From Gordonia sp. 'Campus' (GTDB taxonomy: Bacteria; Actinomycetota; Actinomycetes; Mycobacteriales; Mycobacteriaceae), in contig NZ_JAKOIW010000019.1 of assembly GCF_022206305.1 (NCBI RefSeq), positions 35,130 to 99,129 on the forward strand: a stretch of 64,000 nucleotides of DNA, written 5' to 3'. Position numbers and translations under genes: made by a program. The notes under the pieces are model-generated. The model saw nothing but the letters and a program-made list of their open reading frames with translations, was not told the DNA's origin and did not search any database. Positions within the stretch are counted from its first letter, which is position 1. The number at the start of each line of letters is the position of its first letter. Positions 1 to 9,354 of the stretch are shown here, piece by piece.

Positions 1-52
1 TCCCGCACAGCGGCTCGCAGATCCGGCAATAGGTGTGCTTCTCCAACGCCAT
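1..52 (-). CDS. Molybdopterin oxidoreductase, N-terminal 17 codons (partial)
   Basis: Reading the minus strand from the ATG at 52-50 gives MALEKHTYCRICEPLCG and then the window ends. The Cys-x2-Cys-x3-Cys spacing straight after a short N-terminus is the start of the [4Fe-4S] domain of molybdopterin (bis-MGD) oxidoreductases of the formate dehydrogenase/nitrate reductase superfamily. A GAGGGG stretch lies just upstream on that strand. It is divergent from the monooxygenase at 187. The substrate cannot be told from 17 residues. Confidence 0.6.
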   Translation of the reverse strand, partial: MALEKHTYCRICEPLCG

Positions 53-186
53 GACGCGTCCCCTCGACTCGGAAAACCGCGGCACGAACAGTGGGCTGGC
101 CAGCGGTTCGATGTGATTCCGTTCACATCTGATGACAAGTGTTGCATGATGACAGCAACCGAGGCATCCCTCCCGAGGAGGTCCAT

Positions 187-1740
187 GTGACCGACAGCGA
201 CATCACCGATCCGACGATCGGCACCGATCCGGAGAGCGCCGGCGCGGCACCGGCGGACGACCCGCAGCCGCCCCTGCACGACGTGATCATCATCGGCGCC
301 GGCCTGTCCGGCATCGACTGCGCGTACCGGCTGCGGGAGCAGAATCCCGACGCCGACTACCTGGTTCTCGAGCGGCGTGCGCGGATGGGCGGCACGTGGG
401 ATCTGTTCCGCTACCCGGGCGTGCGCTCCGACAGCGACATCTACTCGCTCAGCTACCCGTTCGAGCCCTGGCGCAAGCCCGGCGCGCTCGCCCAGGGCGA
501 GGACATCCGTCATTACATCGAGCACACCGCCCGCAAGTTCGGGATCGACGAGCACATCCGCCACGGCAGGCATGTGGTCACCGCGGACTGGGATTCGACG
601 ACCGACACGTGGACGCTCGGCGTCGAGGTCGACGGGGTTGACGGGGTTGACGGGGGTACGGAGACGCGTATGGAGACCCGGCGCGCACGCTTCGTCATCT
701 TCGCCACCGGGTACTACGACTACGACAATCCCTACACCCCGCGCTTCACCGGGGCCGACGACTTCGCGGGCACGATCGTCCACCCGCAACACTGGCCCGA
801 GGATCTGGACTACCGGGGCAAGCGGGTCGTCGTGATCGGCAGCGGGGCGACGGCGGTCAGCCTGATACCCAGCCTGGCCCAGCAGGCCGAGCACGTCACG
901 ATGCTGCAGCGATCACCGTCGTACATCTTCTCGTCGAAGCAGAAGCAGTACCTCGCCCCGCTGGTGCAGCGTCTGCTGCCACCGGGCGCCGCGCACAAGG
1001 TCATCCGCACCCGCTACGCGACACAGACCGCCGCCATCGTGCACCTCACCCACCGCTTCCCGTCGCTCGGACGCAAGCTGATCCGGAGCAACGTCGTGGC
1101 GAATCTGCCCGAGGACTATCCGGTCGACGTCCATTTCAACCCGGCCTACAACCCATGGGACCAGCGCATGTGCATGGTCCCCGACGCCGACCTGTTCGAC
1201 CACATCACCGGCGGTTCGGTCGAGATGGTCACCGAACACATCGACCGGTTCGACGAGTCGGGTGTCCTGCTGACCTCTGGACGCCACCTCGACGCCGACA
1301 TCATCGTCACCGCCACCGGTCTGCAGCTGCTCGGTTTCGGCGGTACGCGGCTGCGCGTCGACGGTGCCGAGGTCAAACCGCACGACCGCTTCGTCTTCAA
1401 GAGCTATCTGATCGAGGACGTGCCCAACCTGGCCTGGTCGGTGGGCTATACCAACGCGTCGTGGACGCTCCGCGCGGACATGACCGCGCGTGCGGTGGCC
1501 GATCTCGTGAAGCACATGCGCGTCAACGGTTACACGCACGCCTACCCGCACCTCGGTTCCGAACCCATGGGCGCGCGACCGCTGTGGGATCTCAAGGCCG
1601 GTTATGTCGAACGGTCGCCGGACGCGCTGCCGAAGTCCGGCACCCGAGGCCACTGGCAGGTCCGGCACAACTACTACCGCGACGCCATCGATCACCGCAG
1701 GAACAAGGTCGAGGAGTCGATGGTGTTCGGACGGGTCTGA
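187..1740 (+). CDS. Flavin-containing (Baeyer-Villiger type) monooxygenase
   Basis: This 517-residue enzyme is predicted to bind FAD and NADPH and insert one oxygen atom into a ketone or similar substrate in the cytoplasm. A first Rossmann motif IIIGAGLSGI lies near residue 35 and a second, VVVIGSGATA, near 214. Between them FAGTIVHPQHW (about 193-203) fits the Baeyer-Villiger fingerprint FxGxxxHxxxW, so this is more than a generic flavoprotein. The frame is open from an ATG at 139, but GTG at 187 has GAGGAGG a few bases upstream and is preferred. It stands alone between the divergent molybdopterin gene and an LGFP protein. The substrate is not evident; related enzymes act on steroids, cyclic ketones or long-chain ketones. 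Confidence 0.85.
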   Translation: MTDSDITDPTIGTDPESAGAAPADDPQPPLHDVIIIGAGLSGIDCAYRLREQNPDADYLVLERRARMGGTWDLFRYPGVRSDSDIYSLSYPFEPWRKPGALAQGEDIRHYIEHTARKFGIDEHIRHGRHVVTADWDSTTDTWTLGVEVDGVDGVDGGTETRMETRRARFVIFATGYYDYDNPYTPRFTGADDFAGTIVHPQHWPEDLDYRGKRVVVIGSGATAVSLIPSLAQQAEHVTMLQRSPSYIFSSKQKQYLAPLVQRLLPPGAAHKVIRTRYATQTAAIVHLTHRFPSLGRKLIRSNVVANLPEDYPVDVHFNPAYNPWDQRMCMVPDADLFDHITGGSVEMVTEHIDRFDESGVLLTSGRHLDADIIVTATGLQLLGFGGTRLRVDGAEVKPHDRFVFKSYLIEDVPNLAWSVGYTNASWTLRADMTARAVADLVKHMRVNGYTHAYPHLGSEPMGARPLWDLKAGYVERSPDALPKSGTRGHWQVRHNYYRDAIDHRRNKVEESMVFGRV

Positions 1741-1808
1741 CCCGTCGCCGACGTCGTGCGGGCCGGGGCACACGGCGGGCTTCTCGGTACGCCCGTACTA
1801 TCGCGCGC

Positions 1809-2441
1809 ATGAGTGCTCTGACTTCTTCGTTGCGGCAGGACTCCCACGATCCGGTTCCCGGCCCCAACCGGCCGCGTCTCCGGTTCGCCCTCATGATCGC
1901 GGTGGTCATCGGCACGGTGCTCTCGCTCGTCGCCGTCGCGCCGACCGCGCAGGCCGACCGAATCATCAACGGCCACCTGGTCGGCGGGAAGATCGAGGAG
2001 GCCTACGCGCAGACGGGCGGCTTCTTCAAGTGGGGTGTGCCGACCGGCCCCGAGCGCGCCGCCGCCAAACGCGGGCGCTACCAGAGTTTCTCGCGCGACA
2101 CCTCGTTCTACTGGCATCCGGCGGTCGACGGTGGGACTGCACATCAGGTGGGTGGCGCCATCCGTGCCCGCTGGCAGCGAGCCGGGGCAGAACGCGGAGC
2201 CCTGGGTTTCCCGACGACCAACGAGTACAAGTCGGGCAGCGGACGCAGCAACGACTTCCAGGGCGGTGTGGTCACCTGGTCCAAGTCCGGCGGTGCGCAG
2301 ATCGTCTGGGGTCAGATCCTGCTCAAGTGGCAACAGACCGGCGGTGCGGGCGGGTACTTCGGCGTCCCCCTCGGCGGTGAGTACCGGCCGGGCGGCCGGT
2401 TCGCCCAGGACTTCCTCAACGGCACCATCTTCTGGCCCTGA
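1809..2441 (+). CDS. Secreted LGFP-repeat protein
   Basis: The product has 210 residues. A hydrophobic segment at about residues 22-45 ending in TAQA-D looks like a signal peptide, so it should be exported to the envelope. The mature part is made of LGFP-type repeats, seen as KWGVPTGPE, ALGFPTTNE and YFGVPLGGE, each followed by an aromatic-rich stretch such as FQGGVVTWS. LGFP repeats are typical of cell-wall-associated proteins of mycolic-acid bacteria, including some mycolyltransferases, and are thought to tether proteins to the wall. No catalytic domain is present, so it is a repeat-only protein. The ATG at 1809 lacks a clear Shine-Dalgarno but is the only start that keeps a normal signal peptide. 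Confidence 0.8.
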   Translation: MSALTSSLRQDSHDPVPGPNRPRLRFALMIAVVIGTVLSLVAVAPTAQADRIINGHLVGGKIEEAYAQTGGFFKWGVPTGPERAAAKRGRYQSFSRDTSFYWHPAVDGGTAHQVGGAIRARWQRAGAERGALGFPTTNEYKSGSGRSNDFQGGVVTWSKSGGAQIVWGQILLKWQQTGGAGGYFGVPLGGEYRPGGRFAQDFLNGTIFWP

Positions 2442-2482
2442 ACAACGCAACTCCGGGACGAAGACGACAACCGCTTCTGTTC

Positions 2483-2498
2483 ACTAGGATGTCCTAGT
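2483..2498. promoter_or_regulatory. Perfect palindrome upstream of the acyl-CoA synthetase
   Basis: ACTAGGA-TG-TCCTAGT is a perfect inverted repeat with 7-bp arms and a 2-bp centre, ending 12 bases before the ATG at 2511. The left arm contains TAGGAT, which fits an actinobacterial -10 hexamer. A dimeric repressor bound here would block transcription. Its regulator is not identifiable in the window. Confidence 0.55.
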
Positions 2499-2510
2499 AC
2501 CGTCGGGGGC

Positions 2511-4034
2511 ATGTCCACGGATTCGTCTTCCGCCAACACCATCGACGGCATACTCCGCAGGTCGGCCGCCCGGCACCCCGAGCGCACGGCCCTGATCTTC
2601 GAGGACCGGTCGCACACCTACCGCGAGCTCGACGACGCGGTGAACGGGGCCGCCGCAGCATTGCTGGCGAACGGTCTTCGACGCGGCGATCGGGTCGCCG
2701 CCTACGGCACCAACTCCGATGCCTACGTGATCGGATTCCTGGCCTGCTGCCGCGCCGGACTCGTGCACGTGCCGATCAACTACGCGCTGCGCGGCGAAGA
2801 ACTCCGATACCTCGCGGCCCAGTCGGGGGCACGCGCGGTGCTGGTCGATCCGGCACTGGCCGGCACTCTCGACGAGGTGCGCGGCGATCTCGCCGACGTG
2901 GAATGGGTCATCCCGTTCCGCGACGCCACCGACTCCCTTCTGGCGTCGTCGACGTCCGACGAGGCGCCCGAGCCCGGTTCCGGGGCCGGGGGCAGCGACC
3001 TGGCGCAGCTGCTGTACACCTCGGGCACCACGTCGAAACCGAAAGGCGCCATGATGACTCATCAGGCGCTCATCAGTGAGTACGTCTCGTCGGTCATCGC
3101 CCTGGACTTCGCAGCGGACGACAACCCGCTGATCGCCATGCCGCTCTACCACTCGGCGGGCATGCACGTCTTTCTGCTCCCGTACCTGTCGGTGGGCGCG
3201 ACCGTCCGGCTCATGGCCACCCCGGACATCCCCGAGATCCTGCGCCGGATAGAGGCCGAACGCATCGGCTCACTCTTCCTCGCGCCGACGGTCTGGGTGC
3301 CGCTGGCCAACCATCCGGACCTGGACACCCGCGATCTCTCGTCCCTGCGCAAGGCGCAGTACGGCGCGTCGATCATGCCGGTCACCGTCCTGAACCGACT
3401 GCGCGAGCGCTTCCCCGAGCTGGGGTTCTACAACTGTTTCGGCCAATCCGAGATCGGCCCGCTGGCAACGGTTCTCCGGCCGGAGGAGCACGGGGACCGG
3501 GCGTCGTCGTGCGGACGGCCGGTGTTCTTCGTCGAGACACGGGTGGTCGACGCCGACGGCCACGACGTCGAACCCGGCGTCCCCGGCGAGATCCTCTACC
3601 GATCGCCGCAACTGTGCCGCGGCTACTGGGAGAACCCAGCGGCGACGGACGAGGCGTTCCGGGACGGATGGTTCCACTCCGGAGATCTGGTGACCCGCGA
3701 CGCCGAGGGCTTCATCACGGTGGTCGACCGGATCAAGGACGTCATCAACACCGGCGGCATCCTCGTGGCCTCACGCGAGGTGGAGGACGCCCTCTACACA
3801 CATGCGGCGGTGTCGGAGGTGGCCGTCATCGGGGAACCGGACGACAAGTGGATCGAGGCGATCACCGCGGTCGTGGTCCTGCGGGACGGCGAATCGGTGA
3901 CCGAGGACGCGCTGATCGAGCACGTCAGGGCGCAGATCGCGCCGTTCAAGGTCCCCAAGCGGGTGCGCTTCGTCGACGAGCTGCCCCGCAATCAGAGCGG
4001 CAAACTTCTCAAACGCGAACTCCGCACACAGTGA
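2511..4034 (+). CDS. Acyl-CoA synthetase (AMP-binding, FadD-like)
   Basis: A 507-residue member of the adenylate-forming superfamily that activates a carboxylic acid with ATP and joins it to CoA. The phosphate-binding motif YTSGTTSKPKGAMMTH lies near residue 170, the hinge region is GWFHSGDLVTRD, and the C-terminal lysine motif is PRNQSGKLLKREL, so both the large and small domains are complete. Length is normal for medium/long-chain or aryl acid:CoA ligases. It is monocistronic, follows the LGFP gene by 69 bases and has a palindromic promoter element. The chain length or ring type of the substrate cannot be read from sequence alone. Confidence 0.85.
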   Translation: MSTDSSSANTIDGILRRSAARHPERTALIFEDRSHTYRELDDAVNGAAAALLANGLRRGDRVAAYGTNSDAYVIGFLACCRAGLVHVPINYALRGEELRYLAAQSGARAVLVDPALAGTLDEVRGDLADVEWVIPFRDATDSLLASSTSDEAPEPGSGAGGSDLAQLLYTSGTTSKPKGAMMTHQALISEYVSSVIALDFAADDNPLIAMPLYHSAGMHVFLLPYLSVGATVRLMATPDIPEILRRIEAERIGSLFLAPTVWVPLANHPDLDTRDLSSLRKAQYGASIMPVTVLNRLRERFPELGFYNCFGQSEIGPLATVLRPEEHGDRASSCGRPVFFVETRVVDADGHDVEPGVPGEILYRSPQLCRGYWENPAATDEAFRDGWFHSGDLVTRDAEGFITVVDRIKDVINTGGILVASREVEDALYTHAAVSEVAVIGEPDDKWIEAITAVVVLRDGESVTEDALIEHVRAQIAPFKVPKRVRFVDELPRNQSGKLLKRELRTQ

Positions 4035-4145
4035 CTCCGCGGTGACGCCCGGCGCCCGCACCGGATCCGTTCCCGCTTCTCGAACAGCCGTGCGTCATCA
4101 CGGGATTCGGAAGCGGTCGGACGGTCGGGATCGGTTCGCAGTACG

Positions 4146-5333
4146 GTGACACGCGTGACTCGATGGCACCGCAGGGCTCTGACACTCATCGCGTGCGCGG
4201 CGGTCGCGATCGGGGGTTCGGGGGCCCTCGCCGCCGGATCCGCGACCGCCTCACCGCCGACCGGAGACGTCGGCTCGGTCGTCGCCTCACGGGACCTCGC
4301 ACCCCAGTTCCGGGTGCCCGGATCGGCCCGCGCGACGGTGCTGACCTACGTCACCACCAACACGTTCGGACAGAAGGCCCTCAGCACCGGGACGGTGTTC
4401 ATCCCGCAGGGAACGGCTCCGCGCGGCGGCTGGCCGGTCATCTCGTGGGCCCACGGGACGTCGGGGCTCGGGGACGACTGCGCACCGTCGGTGAGGGGTC
4501 CGGGTCTGCCCGAACGCGACCTGCCCTACCTCGCGAGATGGATGCAGCAGGGCTACGCGATCGTGGCGAGCGACTACGCCGGGCTGGGCACCCCGGGCCT
4601 GCACGCCTACCTCGACGGACGGACCACCGCCCACAACGTCGTCGACATGGTGCGCGCCGGGCGCGAGTACACGTCGACCCTGCCGGTCGGCCAGCGCCTG
4701 TCGCGATCCTGGGCGGTCGTCGGCCAGTCCCAGGGCGGTGGCGCCGCCATCTACACCGCGCGCCACGCGACGGCCTTCGGCGGCGCCGACCTCGACTATC
4801 GCGGAGCGGTGGGCACCGGCACACCGGCCTACATCGAACGCCTCGTGCAGGTCGCCGGACCCGGGGTGCCACCGATCGCGATCTCGCCCGCGCTCACCGC
4901 GTACGTCAGCTACATCGCCGCGAGTCTGCGGTACGCGCACCCGGAGCTGGGCATCGACCGCCTCCTCACACCCACCGGCCGCAAGTACCTGGCCCTCGCC
5001 GAGACGCAGTGCGTGGGTGAATTCGAGGACCAGCTGCGGGGCGTGTCGCTCGGGGACTTCTTCAGCGCTCCGCTCATCGGCCTGCCGGGATTCGCGTCGA
5101 CGCTCGCGAGCTACATGGGCATGCCCGAGCGGGGCTTCGACAAGCCGTTCTTCATGGGACACGGCCTGTTCGACACCGACGTGCCCTACCCGACGACGGC
5201 CGCCTACGTCGCCGCGCTCACGGCCAATCGAGCGCCGGTGACGTTCCGGACATATCCGAGCGACCACAGTGGAACGCTGATCCGATCGCAGGCCGACACC
5301 ATCCCTTTCCTCGGCCGTCTCTTCGGACGCTGA
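4146..5333 (+). CDS. Secreted lipase-like alpha/beta hydrolase
   Basis: A 395-residue protein with an N-terminal arginine-rich signal peptide (hydrophobic core about residues 11-30, small residues before SPPTGD). The nucleophile elbow GQSQGG lies near residue 195, the oxyanion region is WAHGTSGLGDDC near residue 100, and a late DHSG motif supplies the likely catalytic His. This arrangement matches the secretory lipase (LIP) family found in mycobacteria and Gordonia, which hydrolyse esters or triacylglycerols outside the cell. Two in-frame GTG starts (4146, 4155) are equally plausible and do not change the signal peptide. It is monocistronic. Confidence 0.82.
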   Translation: MTRVTRWHRRALTLIACAAVAIGGSGALAAGSATASPPTGDVGSVVASRDLAPQFRVPGSARATVLTYVTTNTFGQKALSTGTVFIPQGTAPRGGWPVISWAHGTSGLGDDCAPSVRGPGLPERDLPYLARWMQQGYAIVASDYAGLGTPGLHAYLDGRTTAHNVVDMVRAGREYTSTLPVGQRLSRSWAVVGQSQGGGAAIYTARHATAFGGADLDYRGAVGTGTPAYIERLVQVAGPGVPPIAISPALTAYVSYIAASLRYAHPELGIDRLLTPTGRKYLALAETQCVGEFEDQLRGVSLGDFFSAPLIGLPGFASTLASYMGMPERGFDKPFFMGHGLFDTDVPYPTTAAYVAALTANRAPVTFRTYPSDHSGTLIRSQADTIPFLGRLFGR

Positions 5334-5546
5334 TCCGAGATCCTGTCATCGAATTTCCGAAACAGGTTGCTGCATAGTCTCTCCGGCCGTGACACGCAAC
5401 GAAACGGGCACAACTGGACACACCTCGCTGGCCGCGAGATGTGACCCCGTGGCAGGATGGTCACACCGGTGAAGCAGTTGCCGTCATGTCTTTGTCGGAC
5501 GGATCGCCTCAGGCGAGCCCGTCCCCAGGAGAGAGGGCCGCCACCG

Positions 5547-5978
5547 ATGCAGGCAGACAATCCTGAGGCTGTGATCGTCGACGACAGCGGTGTCAGCGCC
5601 GGACGCGCGCTGATGTCGGTGGTCTCGGTCGCGCACGAGGAACTGGTGATCCTCACGGTGGAGGGCAGCATCGACGTCCTCACCGCCCCGCAGCTCTCCG
5701 AAGCCGTGTCACAGGCGCTCAGTGGACGCCCCCGCGGTCTCATCATCGACCTGACCTCCACCGAGTTCCTGGCCTCGGCCGGCATGGCGGCATTGGTCGC
5801 GGCACACGAGGCGATCGCGCCGAACGGACTGTTCGGGGTCGTCGCCGCGGGCCCGGCGACCACCCGACCGCTGACCATCATGGGGCTCGACCAGACCATG
5901 ATCCTGTACCCGACGCTCACCGCAGCGGTGACGGCCATGACCTGCCCTGAGGGAATGGTCGACCGCCCGGCCGGATGA
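5547..5978 (+). CDS. STAS-domain anti-sigma factor antagonist
   Basis: A 143-residue protein with one STAS domain. The hallmark is a strand followed by FLASAGMAALVAAH, equivalent to the FxxSxG motif carrying the phosphorylatable Ser of SpoIIAA/RsbV. It is predicted to bind an anti-sigma kinase and free the sigma factor. The frame opens at 5457, but the ATG at 5547 is preceded by AGGAGAGAGGG and removes a basic non-domain stretch. The kinase-like partner starts 4 bases after the stop, so the two form an operon. The partner sigma factor is not in the window. Confidence 0.82.
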   Translation: MQADNPEAVIVDDSGVSAGRALMSVVSVAHEELVILTVEGSIDVLTAPQLSEAVSQALSGRPRGLIIDLTSTEFLASAGMAALVAAHEAIAPNGLFGVVAAGPATTRPLTIMGLDQTMILYPTLTAAVTAMTCPEGMVDRPAG

Positions 5979-5982
5979 CCCC

Positions 5983-6432
5983 ATGGCGTTGATCTCATCG
6001 GCACACCGACCCGGACCCGGGGACCCCGACGGCGGCCTCGAGCTGTCCGTCGCCGCGACTCCAGAGTCCGCCTACCGGTTTCGCCTGCGTTTCTCCGAGT
6101 GGCTCGACGCCACAATCAGCGTCGACGCCGAGCGGCGCAGCGACATCATCCTCGCGGTCTACGAAGCCGTCGCCAATGCCGCCGAACATGCGTACGCCTC
6201 CCAGGAAGCGCCGGGCTCCATCGGGGTCCGCGCCCGGGTGACGCCCGCAGGCGAGTTGGAGGCCGCGGTCACCGACACCGGCACCTGGAAGCCGGGACAC
6301 TCCGATCAGTTCCGCGGGCGCGGCCTGGCGCTGCTCACCGCTCTCAGTGACGACTCCGAGGTCACGACCGGGCCATCCGGTACCGCAGTGACCCTCCGCT
6401 GGCACCTGGTCCGCGACGGCGCGCGGGTCTGA
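5983..6432 (+). CDS. Anti-sigma factor serine kinase (RsbW-like HATPase)
   Basis: A 149-residue GHKL ATPase-fold protein. The N box is EAVANAAEHAY (about 61-71), the G1 box is DTGTW (about 101-105) and the G2 region is RGRGLALL (about 114-121), as in RsbW/SpoIIAB-type anti-sigma factors that phosphorylate a STAS antagonist and hold a sigma factor inactive. It lies 4 bases downstream of the STAS gene, which is the usual pairing in SigB/SigF-type stress systems of actinobacteria. No sigma factor gene adjoins, so the target must be encoded elsewhere. Confidence 0.85.
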   Translation: MALISSAHRPGPGDPDGGLELSVAATPESAYRFRLRFSEWLDATISVDAERRSDIILAVYEAVANAAEHAYASQEAPGSIGVRARVTPAGELEAAVTDTGTWKPGHSDQFRGRGLALLTALSDDSEVTTGPSGTAVTLRWHLVRDGARV

Positions 6433-6696
6433 TCGCGGGCCTCGGCGCGTTCGTCGGTTCGGGGAATCCCGGCCGGCAAACCCCGCCTGAGTCTGCCGGT
6501 CGGCGACCATCGGGGTACGGTTCGGGCAGGGATTCGGGCGCGAGTCTGATCAACCGACCAAGTCTGTCGGCGAAGTCGCCTAACCTGAACCCGAAGGCAG
6601 GTTCGGGGCCGGCCATCGCATAGCTCTTGTCGAGCCGTTCTCCGATCTGACACCGCAGACATGCGCACGCAGGTCAGCGCGAAGAAGGGAGTCGAC

Positions 6697-7866
6697 ATGA
6701 CCGACTTCACCGTGGACTCGAACATCGACGATGCCTGGCGTACGTTCGCCCTGCACGTCGGCGACCGCCTGTCTCACCTCGACACCGGGGCCACACTCAC
6801 CATCCAGCAGGATCCCACGATCCCGGAGGGCCCCCACGGCACGCTCCGGTTCTCGGTCACCGGATCGCGTCGGCTGCGCTGCACCATCGACGACGCCGAC
6901 CTGCACCCCACCCCCGAACACTTCGCCGAGCATGTCGAGATGCTGGCCGCACTCGGTTGGCGTCGCCTGCGCAACAACACCCACATCTTCGAGGTCGGCA
7001 GGCGCCGCGTCGACCAGCTGGCCCATGTGACCGTGCAGACGCTCCGACAGGTGTGGGAGGTCGTCCACCCGGCGTTCCTCGACCACAGCCCGGCGGCCCG
7101 GCCCGAGCCGCAGATCGAGGTGGCCGTCCAGCCCTTCGACGCCGATCACCTGCGCGCCCTGCTCGTCGGGTCACTCGAGGACCTGACGGGGTGCCGGATC
7201 CAGACCGACGCCGACGGCGACATCGCCCTCCCGACCAAACCGGTCTCCTCGTGGCTCAGCCCGCGTTCGGATGCGCCACGACTCGAGTTCTTCGCGCGTC
7301 TCGCAGGCGACATCACCGACCGCCGCCGCGCCGCCGACGTGGTCGCCGCGCAGCCGACGATGGGCTCCGCGGTCCGCGTGCACCTGCTCGAGAACGAGGT
7401 GTTCGCGACCCTGACCGTCGAATGCGCCGTCTACCATCCCCACAACCTGAGCTCGGCGCTCGCCGAGTGGTTCAGCTTCCTGGCCGACTGCGCGCCCAGC
7501 GTGATCTCGAAGGTCACCGAGGGTGCCCCCGTGTCGGTCACGAACAGCGGCCGGTTGCCCGACGCGTTGCAGACACTGCTGGAGCTCGACCCGGACGGTC
7601 GGTCGCTCAGTGCGCGGGAGGTCGCGAAGATCTGCGGGCACAACCAGACCGACATCCTCTCCTACATCCACACCAGCGAGGAGCAGTACCTCACCTGGCG
7701 CCGCTCGGCCGTCGACGCGGCCGCCGCGTCGGACTCGGTGGAGGCCGACGCGTGCCGGCACGAAGCCGACGCATGGCAGGCCACGACGCACAATCTCCGC
7801 GCCGCGCTGCGGGTCGTCGTGTTGTCCGATGACGACACCGCCGACCGTCGTCCGTCGGCCAAGTGA
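6697..7866 (+). CDS. Unknown protein, possible TY-Chap peptide-binding chaperone (paralogue 1)
   Basis: A 389-residue soluble protein without a signal peptide or membrane segment. An N-terminal stretch DDAWRTFALHVGDRL followed by a Leu/Arg-rich beta region (about 1-130) resembles what is called the TY-Chap N-terminal domain, related to the type III secretion chaperone/YbjN fold; that assignment is from memory and tentative. The next gene shares the same layout: DxAWRxF start, RLRCTI about residue 60, LREVWxVxHPxF near 115, a SALQ/DALQxLL segment and a charged helical C-terminus. The start at 6697 follows GAAGGGAG; an upstream ATG at 6661 is less likely. It follows the anti-sigma kinase by 264 bases, and no clear gene lies between. 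Confidence 0.5.
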   Translation: MTDFTVDSNIDDAWRTFALHVGDRLSHLDTGATLTIQQDPTIPEGPHGTLRFSVTGSRRLRCTIDDADLHPTPEHFAEHVEMLAALGWRRLRNNTHIFEVGRRRVDQLAHVTVQTLRQVWEVVHPAFLDHSPAARPEPQIEVAVQPFDADHLRALLVGSLEDLTGCRIQTDADGDIALPTKPVSSWLSPRSDAPRLEFFARLAGDITDRRRAADVVAAQPTMGSAVRVHLLENEVFATLTVECAVYHPHNLSSALAEWFSFLADCAPSVISKVTEGAPVSVTNSGRLPDALQTLLELDPDGRSLSAREVAKICGHNQTDILSYIHTSEEQYLTWRRSAVDAAAASDSVEADACRHEADAWQATTHNLRAALRVVVLSDDDTADRRPSAK

Positions 7867-8056
7867 GCTCATCTCGCCGATGATCGGCGCGTCACACACG
7901 TCGTCCGTGCGGGTGATTCTCCGCCGCCCTGACTCGCCACGCGCCACGCGCGGGACACCGCGGTAGATCCCGTCCCGGGTGTCATCGCGGCGTCGTAGTA
8001 TTCGGATCCCGGTCCGCACACGTCCCGCGCTCACGCAACACCCAGTAGGAGACTGC

Positions 8057-9343
8057 ATGTCCCCCGATTTCGATGCCGTCCTCGAGGCGGCCTGGCGGGA
8101 CTTCGCCGACACCCTCTCCACCCGCGTGCCCCAGCTCGTCCCGGGACAGACGCTCGCCGTCGTCGAGGCGGCCGCGGGCGGTTGGCGGCGTCGGATGACC
8201 TTCGCCGTCGTCGAGCAGCCCGGCGAATCGGCCCGGCTGCGGTGCACCATCTCCGCGGGAGACCTGACCTGGACCGACAAGGACCGGTGGATGCGCCAGG
8301 CGACCTACATCGTCGACCGCGGGTGGTGTCGTCTCGAAGGACGCAGCGCGTTCTGTTACGAGGTCGACCCGGCGCGCTTCGCCGACCTTTCCGCCGCCGC
8401 GGTGCGCGCACTCCGCGAGGTCTGGGGCGTGATCCATCCGTCCTTCGTCAGCATCAGCGACCCGTCCTTCGCCCGGCACCACTCGACGACACCCACGACC
8501 GATCTCGACGCCGGCGACGTCTCCGATGCCGGACGGGGCCACGTCGACGCCGAGACCATCCGCTTCGCCTCCCTCACCCGGCCCGTCGACGCGCCGGCCG
8601 AGGGCGGGGTGGTGCCGCAGTCGCAGGACCATCTGGTCGAACTGGTCCGGGCCGCCATGGCGGCGACCGGCCGGCCCGTGGTGGTCAGCCCGCGCAAGTC
8701 CATCTTCTTGCGGGCGACGCACACCTCGCTGTTGCGACCGGCGCGCGATGGCCGCGCGCTGGAGCTCGTGACGATCCTCAGCTCCAAGGTGCCCGCCCCC
8801 TCGGTGGTGGGCTCGATCGTGACGGAGTTCTCCCCGCGGTGGCCCGAGATCGCTGTGGTCGTGCGCAACGGACTCGTCTACGCGCAGCGCCGCATCGACG
8901 TCGCCGTGTTCAGCCCCGCCAACCTCGTCGCCGCCCTCCGACGCTGGGACGAATTCACCCAGGGCGCCCGACGCGACATGGTCCGACGCCTCGAGGCCGA
9001 CGAGAACCACAAGCTGCCACGCCGACTCCGCGGTGATCGCCTCCCCAGCGCGCTGCAGGTCCTCCTGCGGGTGGCCCACCGCGAGGACTCCAACCTCCGG
9101 CCGGGCAGCGCTCTCATCGCCTGCCGCAACGACCCCGAGAGGGTGCACGAGTTCTTCGACATCTGCGCGGCGGAGATGCGGGACTGGATGGACAGTCTCG
9201 CCCTGGCCCGCCGGGCGGAGCTGGGCGACGAGGAGATCGCCCTCTGCGAAGCCGAGCACCGCGCCTACGCGCGGCTCGCCCGGATACTCCTGAACGCGAT
9301 GGAACTGGCGGGCGGATCGCCGGAACGGTCCATCGAGAGTTGA
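8057..9343 (+). CDS. Unknown protein, possible TY-Chap peptide-binding chaperone (paralogue 2)
   Basis: A 428-residue soluble protein, clearly a diverged duplicate of the preceding gene. Shared features in order: EAAWRDFADTLSTRV at the N-terminus, RLRCTISAGDL, LREVWGVIHPSFV near residue 120, a central beta-rich domain with an AVFSPANLVAALRRW segment, LPSALQVLLRV and a C-terminal helix. The start at 8057 has AGGAGA 4 bases upstream. The two genes are in tandem, 190 bases apart, so they are probably separate transcripts or a weakly coupled pair. Function is not established; a peptide-binding chaperone role is an inference from the N-terminal similarity. Confidence 0.5.
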   Translation: MSPDFDAVLEAAWRDFADTLSTRVPQLVPGQTLAVVEAAAGGWRRRMTFAVVEQPGESARLRCTISAGDLTWTDKDRWMRQATYIVDRGWCRLEGRSAFCYEVDPARFADLSAAAVRALREVWGVIHPSFVSISDPSFARHHSTTPTTDLDAGDVSDAGRGHVDAETIRFASLTRPVDAPAEGGVVPQSQDHLVELVRAAMAATGRPVVVSPRKSIFLRATHTSLLRPARDGRALELVTILSSKVPAPSVVGSIVTEFSPRWPEIAVVVRNGLVYAQRRIDVAVFSPANLVAALRRWDEFTQGARRDMVRRLEADENHKLPRRLRGDRLPSALQVLLRVAHREDSNLRPGSALIACRNDPERVHEFFDICAAEMRDWMDSLALARRAELGDEEIALCEAEHRAYARLARILLNAMELAGGSPERSIES

Positions 9344-9354
9344 GTCCGGGCGGT

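Noticed and set aside
913..1773. Long open frame opposite the first monooxygenase gene
   Set aside because: It is a GC-rich shadow: Val/Arg/Gly/His-rich with no domain, while the opposite strand encodes a full Baeyer-Villiger-type enzyme.
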